The position numbers and the translations under genes were made by a program. Below are positions 26,829 through 35,156 of a stretch of DNA of 64,000 nucleotides, piece after piece. Positions within the stretch are counted from its first letter, which is position 1. Each line of letters begins with the position of its first letter. The notes beneath the pieces were generated by a model, which saw only the letters and a list, made by a program, of their open reading frames with translations, was not told where the DNA came from and did no database searches. Location: assembly GCF_030362935.1 (NCBI RefSeq), contig NZ_JAUCDY010000013.1, positions 1 through 64,000 on the forward strand. Direction: 5' to 3'. Source of the DNA: Thiopseudomonas acetoxidans (GTDB lineage: Bacteria; Pseudomonadota; Gammaproteobacteria; Pseudomonadales; Pseudomonadaceae).

Positions 26829-27445
26829 TGGTGCATGGCCCACTGTTAGAAAAACTACTCGCCGGTCAGTTTCTGTGTGCCGTCACCGATGAGGAACTGT
26901 TTGCCAAGCTGCAGCGCGATGAGCTGCGCGAGCGCGTGGATGCGTATCTTAAACCGCTGAACCGACGCGTGGCGAGCAATGCAGATAATAGCGTGTATTT
27001 TTTGGCGTACCGCGATCTTGATGAGTCCGCACGTGTGCACCTAAAGCAGCAGTTTAGCGTAGTGATGAGCTCTTTACTGCCTTTATTAGAGTGGCTCACC
27101 TATGTGCAAGAAGCCATGGGCAGCGACAGCCTGCTCACCGCCGGTGACACCCTCAAGCTGCAAGAGTTGATCCTGAAAACCGAAGATAACCCCAGCTTAC
27201 GCCAGCGTTTACAGAGCCTCGCTGACGATAGGTTCTTTGGCTCAAGCGCTGATGCGGTCGATGGGCAAGCCAAACAAGTAGCTAGGCGCTTAGTCGAGCA
27301 CGGTTATCTGCTGCAACCGCATAGTAATCGTCTGTACTTTACCGTCACCGGCAAGATTGATTACCTGCTTGAGCTGGTGCGTTTTATTAAAGACGAAGAA
27401 AACATTCCCTTGGAGTCCAGTCAAGCGCAAACGGAGCTGCTCTAA
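26825..27445 (+). CDS. MksE/JetB-like condensin accessory subunit
   Basis: This 206-residue, mostly helical protein, with LLEKLLAGQFLCAVTDEELF at the N-end and winged-helix-like C-terminal sequence (RRLVEHGYLLQPHSNRLYFTV), is of the size and type of MksE/JetB, the KITE subunit bound to the kleisin. It overlaps the SMC gene by four bases (ATGA) and the kleisin gene by one (TAATG), so all are translationally coupled. Two ATGs stand in tandem at the start. Assignment rests on size, fold impression and position. Confidence 0.82.
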   Translation: MMVHGPLLEKLLAGQFLCAVTDEELFAKLQRDELRERVDAYLKPLNRRVASNADNSVYFLAYRDLDESARVHLKQQFSVVMSSLLPLLEWLTYVQEAMGSDSLLTAGDTLKLQELILKTEDNPSLRQRLQSLADDRFFGSSADAVDGQAKQVARRLVEHGYLLQPHSNRLYFTVTGKIDYLLELVRFIKDEENIPLESSQAQTELL

Positions 27446-28701
27446 TGACTGCCTGCAATGACGACACGCACCACCTAAGCAGTCTGTTGGAGGTGGGGGT
27501 TGAGCGACTTAAGCTGATTGGGGATAACGCCAGCCTGTTGATGCAGGGCTACCTCAGTGGCGGTGTTGATCCGACGCAACTTAGTGAGCGCAGTTTGCGT
27601 CGGCTGGTGAGTGCACGGGTGCTGTATCAGCCCGAAGACAGCTTAGAGTTAAAGCTGCGGCAGCCGGTTGTACAGCTAGTGGCCGCGCTGGTCACCGATG
27701 AAAGCCGCCGCGCAATCAACACCGACATAGCCGACAAGCTGGTCAGTATTCGTGGCTATGTAGAAGGCTTGCGTGAAGCGCGACGCATGGGCGATAGCCT
27801 GCGTGCCGATCACCAGATGCAGCGGATCGATGAGGCGGTACAGGATTTAACCGCGCAGTTTGAGGAGGCTATTTTTAGCCTCTGGCATCGACTCAATAGC
27901 AACTTTGGTTTTGTCAGCAATCTCAGCGATAAGATTCGCGAAAACGACCGTGCTCAGCAGCAAATTAAACGCCTCATTGACGGTTTGTCCTTGATTGATT
28001 TTGATGAATTGATCGAACTGGCCGAGGGCAATCCAGCGCTACGTAAAATTCTCGTCAGTCGCCTGCAACAACACACAAGTGCCCACCATGGCAGCTTGCT
28101 GGAAGTGCAAAAACGGCTGGTCGAGCTGATGACACGTTTTCGTGAGCAGCAAGAACGCAGCTTACTGGTGGTTAAGATGGCCGCTTTCTTGCGTGAGCAC
28201 CCGGGCTTTATGGTGGGGGATTACTCCTACCGAACACAGGTGCCAAACTTGGTTAACTGCGCGGCTGCGATCATACCGGCAGCAGCAGTGACCTTAGATA
28301 AGCCCGAGCACCAGCCTGAGCTGACGCATTTAGTGCACAGCCTGTATCGCGAACTAGCCATTAAAGCCAGTACCCAGGAGACCAGTCTGAGTGCCGAGGC
28401 GGTCTGCGCGCCAGTGCAGCAGCAGGTCGAAGCACGCCAGCAGCAGCTAAAAAAGGATGCTATGCGTTATTTTATTCAGGTGTGCGACACCTCACAGCCG
28501 TTATCAGCGCTGCAGTTTTTAAACGAGCACGAATTAGCCTGGCCGGCGGATATTTGGTTGTTTCAAGTGCTGGCTGAATACAGCGCCTTACCGCGCGATG
28601 AGCAAGCCTTGTTTGTCCTGCATCGGGAAGAGCGTCAACTAAACCAGTTTAACCATGTGCGGGTGATTGAAGATCTGGCCGTGAGGTATCACCCGGCATG
28701 A
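27445..28701 (+). CDS. MksF/JetA-like kleisin subunit
   Basis: The 418-residue product is almost wholly helical, with an N-terminal winged-helix region (about 1-95), a long central helical region (about 100-260, SIRGYVEGLREARRMGDSLR) and a C-terminal winged-helix region. This is the pattern of MksF/JetA, the kleisin that bridges the SMC heads. It overlaps neighbours at both ends (one base upstream, four downstream). No motif alone proves the call; operon position between the MksE-like and TOPRIM genes supports it. Confidence 0.8.
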   Translation: MTACNDDTHHLSSLLEVGVERLKLIGDNASLLMQGYLSGGVDPTQLSERSLRRLVSARVLYQPEDSLELKLRQPVVQLVAALVTDESRRAINTDIADKLVSIRGYVEGLREARRMGDSLRADHQMQRIDEAVQDLTAQFEEAIFSLWHRLNSNFGFVSNLSDKIRENDRAQQQIKRLIDGLSLIDFDELIELAEGNPALRKILVSRLQQHTSAHHGSLLEVQKRLVELMTRFREQQERSLLVVKMAAFLREHPGFMVGDYSYRTQVPNLVNCAAAIIPAAAVTLDKPEHQPELTHLVHSLYRELAIKASTQETSLSAEAVCAPVQQQVEARQQQLKKDAMRYFIQVCDTSQPLSALQFLNEHELAWPADIWLFQVLAEYSALPRDEQALFVLHREERQLNQFNHVRVIEDLAVRYHPA

Positions 28702-29513
28702 ACCGAGATCTAACGCGCAGCGAGCGCAGAGTATTAAGAGACATCAAAGCCAAGCTGCGCTGCCAAGTTCGTTACTCGCGTAAGCTGACTGACACCGAAC
28801 GTCGTGTGTTGGCGTGGTGTCACGAGCAGGACTTGTTGGCCACTGTGCCCATACAAGTGCAGGAGTACAGCTATACGCTGACGCTGCTGCACGCTATTGA
28901 GCAGCGCTTGGCGCTACTGGGTTTAGCGCCTTTGGGCGCAGACTTGTCCGGCTCAAGTTTAGCGCAAGCTGCCCAAGGCGCCGCCGAACATAAGTCCGGG
29001 CGCAGTCAGCCCCGCGAGCACCGTGTATTAAGAGCGGCAGGGGGCTTAATTCTTGATCAGGACCAGCGCGAACTGGCACTGGAGTCGTTTAGCGAGATTA
29101 TCCTCGTTGAAAACCTAGACTGCTTTTACCAGTTAACGCGCTTTCACTTACCTGTATTGCCCAGTAGCCTGGTGATTTACCGTGGCGATAGCCTATACAG
29201 CACAGGCCGCGCCCAGCTGTTGAAACGCTGGCGCGAGGGGGGCTATGGGCCGCGCAAATATTTCGGTGATCTGGACCCCAAGGGCCTACATATGGCCAGC
29301 AGCGAAGGCTTTACGCATTTAGCTGTCCCCGAGTTGGATTGGTTTTGCCAGCAGGCCAGTGAGCAGGCGTATCCGAGCAAGCAACACAGCCTTACCGCGC
29401 AACTGCGTGTCAGTGAGGAGTTGCAGCCTTACCTGAGTTTTATTCAGCGCCACCAGCGTGCGCTTTTACAGCAGTGGCTGCAAGATGTCGCTTTGCATTG
29501 GGTGTTGGTGTGA
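28698..29513 (+). CDS. TOPRIM nuclease subunit of Wadjet type (JetD/MksG)
   Basis: This 271-residue protein has an N-terminal arm of about 115 residues and a TOPRIM-like domain with the metal-binding glutamate in IILVENLDCF near residue 132 and the acidic pair in KYFGDLDPKGL near 190. In the family this subunit cleaves plasmid DNA once the SMC motor has detected it. JetD proteins I know are usually nearer 380-400 residues, so this is a short version, the N-terminal arm being reduced. The C-end (QRALLQQWLQ) looks complete. It overlaps the kleisin gene by four bases. Confidence 0.82.
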   Translation: MNRDLTRSERRVLRDIKAKLRCQVRYSRKLTDTERRVLAWCHEQDLLATVPIQVQEYSYTLTLLHAIEQRLALLGLAPLGADLSGSSLAQAAQGAAEHKSGRSQPREHRVLRAAGGLILDQDQRELALESFSEIILVENLDCFYQLTRFHLPVLPSSLVIYRGDSLYSTGRAQLLKRWREGGYGPRKYFGDLDPKGLHMASSEGFTHLAVPELDWFCQQASEQAYPSKQHSLTAQLRVSEELQPYLSFIQRHQRALLQQWLQDVALHWVLV

Positions 29514-29657
29514 TGCAGGCACGGTGTCTGGGTGCGTGAGAACCACCGCTCATGCGACCATCAACGAAGTGAGCCGGCGGGTGGAAGCTGATACCATCGA
29601 CCGAGTTTAGGTTATGCTCCACGTTTGTTTATCAACCAAAAGAGCCTCACACTTGTT

Positions 29658-30707
29658 ATGTCACACTTGGATTATAAAAGCGGTATTTTAAAAGCCCTGT
29701 TGATCGTCGCCGCCTTGTTTGTTGTGCTGGCGGGATTAAAAGTGGCCGCGAATATTTTAGTGCCTTTTTTGTTGTCGCTATTTATCGCCATTATCTGCCA
29801 CCCGCTGGTGAAGAAAATAGAGCGTCTAAAAGTACCCAAGCCCCTGGCCATTGTCGGTGTGGTGCTGGTGGTCGTAACCGTGGCGGTATACATGGTGAGT
29901 TTGGTGGGTAAGTCGCTGCTTGAGCTGTCGCAAATGCTGCCCAGCTATTTAGAAACCTTGCGCGGTGAGATTAATTGGGTGGTCGACAAGCTGGCCACCT
30001 ACGACATTGTCGTCTCTAGAGAGCTGATCACCGAGTATTTTAACCCAGGCGTGGCGATGAAGTTGGTGGCCGATACCCTCAGCAGCTTAGGTGATGTGAT
30101 GAAGAACCTGTTTTTGGTCATTATCACCGTGGTGTTTATGCTGTTTGAAGCCTCATCATTACCTAAAAAAATCTATGCAGCGCTTGATAAACCCGATGAG
30201 AAAATGCAGCAGGCGGAGCGCTTTTTAGCCTCGGTCAACAACTACCTGGCCATCAAAACCCTAGTTAGCGCCGCCACCGGCCTTGGTGTGACCCTGATGC
30301 TGTGGGCTGTGGGGTTGGATTTTTACTTACTTTGGGGTGTGCTGGCATTTTTGCTTAATTACATTCCAAATATTGGCTCAATCATCGCCGCGATTCCGGC
30401 GGTGTTATTGGCCGCATTGCAGTTTGGCTTGGCGCCGGCTGGGTTTATCGGCGTCGGTTACTTGGCGATTAACGCTGTGATGGCCAACTTAATTGAGCCA
30501 AGGTATTTAGGTCGTGGCTTAGGCCTGTCCACTTTAGTGGTGTTTTTGTCATTGGTGTTCTGGGGCTGGCTGTTAGGCAGCGTGGGCATGCTTTTGTCTG
30601 TGCTCTTAACCATGGTGATAAAAATAGGGCTGGAAAACTCAGAAGATGGCAAGTGGATTGCCACGTTATTATCTGGCGATGTGCAAGAGCCTAAACAGGA
30701 GCAGTAA
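29658..30707 (+). CDS. AI-2E family transporter (PerM-like permease)
   Basis: This 349-residue membrane protein has about seven or eight hydrophobic segments and the family signature LLNYIPNIGSIIAAIPAVLLA near residue 230 (given in part by NYIPNIGS) plus ANLIEPRYLGRGLGLST. Members are permeases of small solutes or of autoinducer-2; the substrate is unknown here. ATG 29658 is preferred to the TTG at 29625. It follows the defence operon after 144 bases, on the same strand, and may simply be a passenger in the segment. Confidence 0.9.
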   Translation: MSHLDYKSGILKALLIVAALFVVLAGLKVAANILVPFLLSLFIAIICHPLVKKIERLKVPKPLAIVGVVLVVVTVAVYMVSLVGKSLLELSQMLPSYLETLRGEINWVVDKLATYDIVVSRELITEYFNPGVAMKLVADTLSSLGDVMKNLFLVIITVVFMLFEASSLPKKIYAALDKPDEKMQQAERFLASVNNYLAIKTLVSAATGLGVTLMLWAVGLDFYLLWGVLAFLLNYIPNIGSIIAAIPAVLLAALQFGLAPAGFIGVGYLAINAVMANLIEPRYLGRGLGLSTLVVFLSLVFWGWLLGSVGMLLSVLLTMVIKIGLENSEDGKWIATLLSGDVQEPKQEQ

Positions 30708-30779
30708 GGTTGGGTGCGGCTTCGCTCGCGCCTTGCTGAGTCGCGATTGAGTCCGGCTGAGAACGTTTGGGAAAGTCAG

Positions 30780-30806
30780 GGGCTGGCTGGATGGCCAGCC
30801 GCCCCT
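30780..30806. other. GC-rich hairpin after the AI-2E gene
   Basis: GGCTGGC and GCCAGCC pair around a five-base loop inside aggggctggctggatggccagccgccc-like sequence. No T-run follows on either strand. It lies between the AI-2E gene and the convergent BCCT remnant and might stop transcription weakly. Confidence 0.35.
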
Positions 30807-30886
30807 CGCGGTTAAAAGCGCGCGGATGTAGTAACACCCGCTTAATGAGGCCCTGAATAACAGGACTTAGCTGACAACGCAGAACA

Positions 30887-31318
30887 TTATTCAGGCTTTT
30901 CTGTGGTATCGCTTGGGTCGTGTGACGCCTGCTCACTCTCGCTGAGCAAGTCGTCATGTTCAGCCATTTTCCATGGCAAGCTACTGGGCGAAACATGCAG
31001 AAAGTGCAGATACTTTTCGAACTGATCTAGCAAATCACGGATGATACTTTGCTTGTCATAGCCGTAAATATCATACGACTGCCCACCGCGGCGCAAAAAC
31101 ACTTCTGCACGGCCATACTGGGGAGCAGGCTGCTCACTAGAGTGATGCGTGCCGTCAAGCCCGTAATCTGGCGTGTCATAGGTGACCAAGCGTATTTCAT
31201 AGACGAAGTCGATGGCCTCACCTTTGATTACTTCTAAATACACCCGGTTATTGTGTGGATCTTTTTCGACAATGGCTAACCAGCCCTCATTGCTGAGCGC
31301 TTTGCGCAACACCGGCCT
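30887..31318 (-). pseudogene. 3' remnant of a BCCT (BetT-like) transporter
   Basis: About 143 codons remain, ending in a natural stop at 30887. The sequence RAEVFLRRGGQSYDIYGYDK followed by LLDQFEKYLHFLHVSP is the characteristic cytoplasmic C-terminal tail of BetT-type choline/betaine transporters, in which it senses osmotic state. All membrane segments (about 500 residues) are missing. Homology appears to stop at 31315-31320, where the oppositely oriented CobN-like remnant begins. A GTG at 31312 could start a peptide but no function is expected. Confidence 0.78.
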
Positions 31319-33441
31319 TTGGCCCGGCTGGACTGCATGGCGAACTCAATCAGCTGCATGACTTGCTGCACACATGGGAGACCATGACAGAAGGTGAGGT
31401 GCGTAACGCTACTGCCCAGCGCATTGTTGAGCTCACAGCTGAATTGAATATAGATAAAGACTTAGCGCTTGATCTGGACAGCATGCAAGACAATCTAGCT
31501 GAGCTTGTGGGTGCCTTACACCTGCATTTGCATGACTTGGCGTTGCAACATCAGCCATTGGGGTTAGCGCACTTTGGACTGCCTGCCGAAGATGATTTGC
31601 GTCTATTTACCGTACAGCAGATGTTAGGTATGCCTCTATTGGAAGCGCTGTTTCCTGACGACCCCGAAGAGCTATTGGTGGTGGATTATCAGGAACTTCG
31701 CAATAGTAAGCCTTGGCAGCTGCTTGACCAGCACTTGCGCCAAGGCAAAGAGTGGCAAGGTGATGGCAGCATCGGAGAGTTATTGGTCGAGGGACGTAAT
31801 TATTGGCAGAACTTTGCTAACAATGGTGAGTTGGACGGTTACTTCAACGCCCTCCAAGGACGACATATTGAATCATCCTACGGTGGCGATCCGATTAAAA
31901 GTCCCGATAGTTTGCCCACTGGGCGCAATCTATACGGCTTCGACCCTTCACGTATTCCTACCCGTGAAGCTTGGCAGGCAGGTCAATTGGCGGCACAACG
32001 CTTGCTGGAGCAGCATCGTGATGAGCATGGCAGCTACCCAGACAAGCTAGCGTTTAGCCTGTGGTCGGTTGAGACAATGCGCCATTTTGGTTTGCTTGAA
32101 GCGCAAGCAATGGCCGTGATGGGGTACCGGCCGGTTTGGGATGAAGGTGGTCGTGTAACGGGTATTGAAGCTATTCCAGCAGCAGAGTTGCAACGCCCGC
32201 GGGTGGATGTGGTGATCTCTGCCACTGGACTTTATCGCGACCACTTTCCCAATGTCATGAAATGGTTAGCACAGGCAGCGGAACAAGCCAGCGAACTACA
32301 GGAGCCGGACAATAGAATAGCTGCCAACAGTCAACGACTTGAGCAACAGTTCTTCGCCAGTGGCATGTCTAATGAAGATGCACGCCTAGCTTCACGTACG
32401 CGTATTTTTTCATCAGAATCGGGTGCCTACGGTACTGGGTTGGATGATGCCACTTTGGTGAGTAACAGCTTTGGCGAAACGGATGATAACCAGCAAGACC
32501 GTTTGGCTGGGGAGGCCAAACTGGCAAAGCTGTACCTCGAGCGCATGCAGTTTGCCTATGGGCCAGACAGTTCACGCTGGGGCGAGAAGGGCGCTACTAA
32601 CCTTTATGCCGAGCAGCTAAAAGGTGTTGAGGGGGCGGTGCTAGCACGCTCGTCCAATCTGTACGGCATGCTGACCACGGACGACCCTTTTCAATACTTA
32701 GGCGGCTTGGGACTTGCGGTTCGCCATCTCGATGGTAAATCACCAGAGCTGTATATCAGCAACTTGCGTGATGCCGGAAATCCACGGGTAGAAACCGCAG
32801 CTGGTTTTCTCGCTCGTGATCTGCGTACCCGCTACCTACATCCGGGCTGGATTGAGCAGGTACAGAAAGAAGGGTACAGCGGCGCATTAGAAGTGCTGGG
32901 CAGTGCCAATAACCTGTGGGGATGGCAGGTTACAGCGCCAGAAACTGTACGTGATGACCAGTGGAATGAGTACAAAGCAGTTTATATGGATGACAAGTAT
33001 GAGTTGGGCATCAATGAGTGGTTTGAAGAGCATCACCCGCATGCCCAAGCACAACTGATTGAGCGCATGCTCGAGGCGGCACGAAAGGAGTACTGGCAAA
33101 CCGATGAGCAAAACTTACAGCAGTTAGCCCAACGTTGGCAGGAGTTGGCTGAGCGATATGACGTGCAAAGTAACAACAGTCATTTTAATGACTATGTGGC
33201 TCAAGCCGCTGTTGGCTTTGGTTTGGGTGCAACAGCTAACTCTGCTGAGGCAAGCAGTATGCCAGAGGCCACTGAGGCAGCGGATGCGAATCTGGAAACT
33301 GTTGAAGGCCAGCGGCTAGAAAAACAACAAGAGGGAGCGTCACAGCCTGAGCCATTTGACCCTATGTTTTTAATAGGTCTGCTGGTGATCGTTTTGGCGG
33401 TACTGGGCGGTGCTTGGCGTCAATCACGTCGTTTAGCCTGA
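31315..33441 (+). pseudogene. 5'-truncated CobN/HmuS-like chelatase (C-terminal half)
   Basis: The open frame runs from about 31315 without a start and encodes roughly 708 residues; possible re-starts are TTG 31363 and ATG 31384 (GGGAG before it). It matches the C-terminal half of CobN/magnesium chelatase H proteins: LPTGRNLYGFDPSRIPT, RIFSSESGAYGTGLDD, VLARSSNLYGMLTTDDPFQYLGGL (shown in part), then a C-terminal membrane helix (MFLIGLLVIVLAVLGG). Family members are near 1250-1450 residues, so the N-terminal half is gone. The C-terminal anchor and the following ExbB-like and DUF2149 genes point to the HmuS group linked to heme rather than to cobalamin synthesis. Confidence 0.82.
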
Positions 33442-33509
33442 CTTGGTTGTATTGCGGGCAGCTGCATTCAAGTCGTTGCCCGAATTGTTTTTATTAAGGA
33501 GAGTTTTAA

Positions 33510-34013
33510 ATGTCACTGCAATTATTAGTTGAAACAGCTTTGTACCAAGCCAGTCAGCTGTTTATGCTGCCAATTTTATTGGCGGTGATTCTGCTGTTTG
33601 TTTACGCTTTTTACGCCGTAGGGGTGTTTGTTTGGCAAAGACGCCAGCGTCATCAAGGGCTGGAAGGTGCGTTTGATTTGCTGTACAGCTGGCAAAAAAA
33701 CCCAGCTATGAGCAATATTGAGCTGGAAACACAAGCGTTCAAGCGTTTAGAAATACCAAGAATTGTTACTAGGGTTACGCCTATGCTTGGGCTGGTGGCA
33801 ACGATGATTCCAATGGGACCTGCGCTGAAATCGCTGTCAGGTGGCGATCTGGCGCAAGCAAGCGATAACCTAACCGTTGCTTTTTCAGCAGTAATTCTGT
33901 CGTTGATTGCTGCTTCGCTCACCTACTGGGTTGTTAACGTGCGTCGTCGTTGGTATGCCGAAGAAATAGTGCAGATAGAAACGCTGCGCTTGGCAGGGCA
34001 GGTACAGTCATGA
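33510..34013 (+). CDS. MotA/TolQ/ExbB-family protein of the HmuS-type locus
   Basis: This 167-residue membrane protein has three hydrophobic segments (about 18-38, 88-108, 125-145) and the proton-channel family block VTRVTPMLGLVATMIPMGPA near residue 88. TAAGGAGAG stands before the ATG. Proteins of this type accompany CobN-like HmuS and DUF2149 genes and are thought to energise or anchor that complex. It overlaps the DUF2149 gene by four bases. Confidence 0.85.
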   Translation: MSLQLLVETALYQASQLFMLPILLAVILLFVYAFYAVGVFVWQRRQRHQGLEGAFDLLYSWQKNPAMSNIELETQAFKRLEIPRIVTRVTPMLGLVATMIPMGPALKSLSGGDLAQASDNLTVAFSAVILSLIAASLTYWVVNVRRRWYAEEIVQIETLRLAGQVQS

Positions 34014-34321
34014 GTTTACGCTTGATTGAAGATGCTGATGCGGACGACCCGATTTTATCGGTAGTCAACTTGATTGACGTGTTTTTGGTCGTTATAGCGG
34101 CACTGCTACTTACTGTGGCGAGCAATCCGCTCAATCCCTTTATGCAAGAAGACTTTACCCTGGTAAAAAGCCCCGGCCAAGACAACATGGAAGTGATAGT
34201 GAAGAAAGGAGAGGTGTTGGAGCATTACAAATCCAGCGGAGAGATGGGCGAGGGTGAGGGCGCTAAGGCGGGTATTACCTATCGTATGAAGGACGGGAGT
34301 ATGATTTATGTGCCGGAATGA
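34010..34321 (+). CDS. DUF2149 domain protein
   Basis: This 103-residue protein with one N-terminal membrane helix (LIDVFLVVIAALLLTVA) preceded by DADADDPILSVVN matches DUF2149, a small ExbD-like partner found beside ExbB-like and CobN/HmuS-like genes. A soluble tail of about 65 residues follows. ATG 34010 overlaps the previous stop (ATGA); a longer frame from 33950 is a shadow of the ExbB-like gene. Confidence 0.85.
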   Translation: MSLRLIEDADADDPILSVVNLIDVFLVVIAALLLTVASNPLNPFMQEDFTLVKSPGQDNMEVIVKKGEVLEHYKSSGEMGEGEGAKAGITYRMKDGSMIYVPE

Positions 34322-34517
34322 TCGCGCTAATAATGTAGCTGCCCATGCATCAGGCGTTGCCAGTTTCGAGAGTGATGCGTGTAATTGCCAGCATACACAA
34401 CGCCACCTAAGCAGTAGTGCGTTATTAGGCAGTGCTAATGAGGTTGTAATTGAGCACAATGGTTGTCAGTACAGTTTGCGTATCACGCGACAAAATAAGC
34501 TAATTTTGACCAAGTAG
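34308..34517 (+). CDS. HemP-like hemin uptake protein
   Basis: The 69-residue product ends NEVVIEHNGCQYSLRITRQN followed by KLILTK, which is the HemP/HmuP signature (IxHxGxxYxLRxTRxGKLILTK). The first 38 residues are not conserved. It overlaps the end of the DUF2149 gene by 14 bases. HemP-family proteins are small regulators or helpers of heme uptake operons, and their presence supports a heme role for this locus. Confidence 0.75.
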   Translation: MCRNDRANNVAAHASGVASFESDACNCQHTQRHLSSSALLGSANEVVIEHNGCQYSLRITRQNKLILTK

Positions 34518-34632
34518 TGTTGGGTGTGAAGTGTCGAGGTTGATAGCTCTGTTGGCTCTTGAATACCGTGCCATTGTCCAAACTTGAAATAAGTAGCTAG
34601 AAATAGATGCTTTTAAGAAAATGCCCTACAAA

Positions 34633-35156
34633 CCAGAACAGGTTTATTCACAGGCTAGCAGGTCGGGGGATTTGTTAGTATGGCTTTTTCCAGTTGGGTC
34701 AGATTAAGCACTGCCACATGAATACGTCTTTTACCCTACGGCCTTATCAGCAAGAAGCTGTGGATGCCACGCTTAAACACTTTCGTACGTCCGATGAGTC
34801 GGCGGTGATTGTGTTGCCTACCGGTGCGGGTAAAAGCCTGGTGATTGCCGAATTGGCTCGGCTGGCACGGCGTAAAATTTTGGTGGTCACCCACGTGAAA
34901 GAGCTGGTGGAGCAAAACCACGCCAAATACCAAAGCTATGGGGTTGAGGGCGGTATTTTCTCGGCGGGGTTAAACCGTAAAGACAGCCATCATCAAGTGA
35001 CCTTTGCCAGTGTGCAATCGGTGGCGGCGAATTTGGATCAGTTTCACGATGAATACTCACTGATGATTATTGATGAGTGTCATCGCGTCAGTGGCGAGGA
35101 GGACAGCCAGTATCAACGCATTATCCAGCAGTTGCGCCAACAAAACACGGGCTTAA
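34633..35156 (+). repeat. Right copy of 524-bp direct repeat
   Basis: This is the second copy of the sequence at 20908-21431, here continuing into an intact helicase gene. The left boundary (after CCCTACAAA) falls in intergenic DNA 115 bases after the HemP-like gene. Confidence 0.95.

Noticed and set aside
31315..33441. CobN as evidence of cobalamin synthesis
   Set aside because: The fragment has a membrane anchor and ExbB/DUF2149/HemP neighbours; no cob gene is near.
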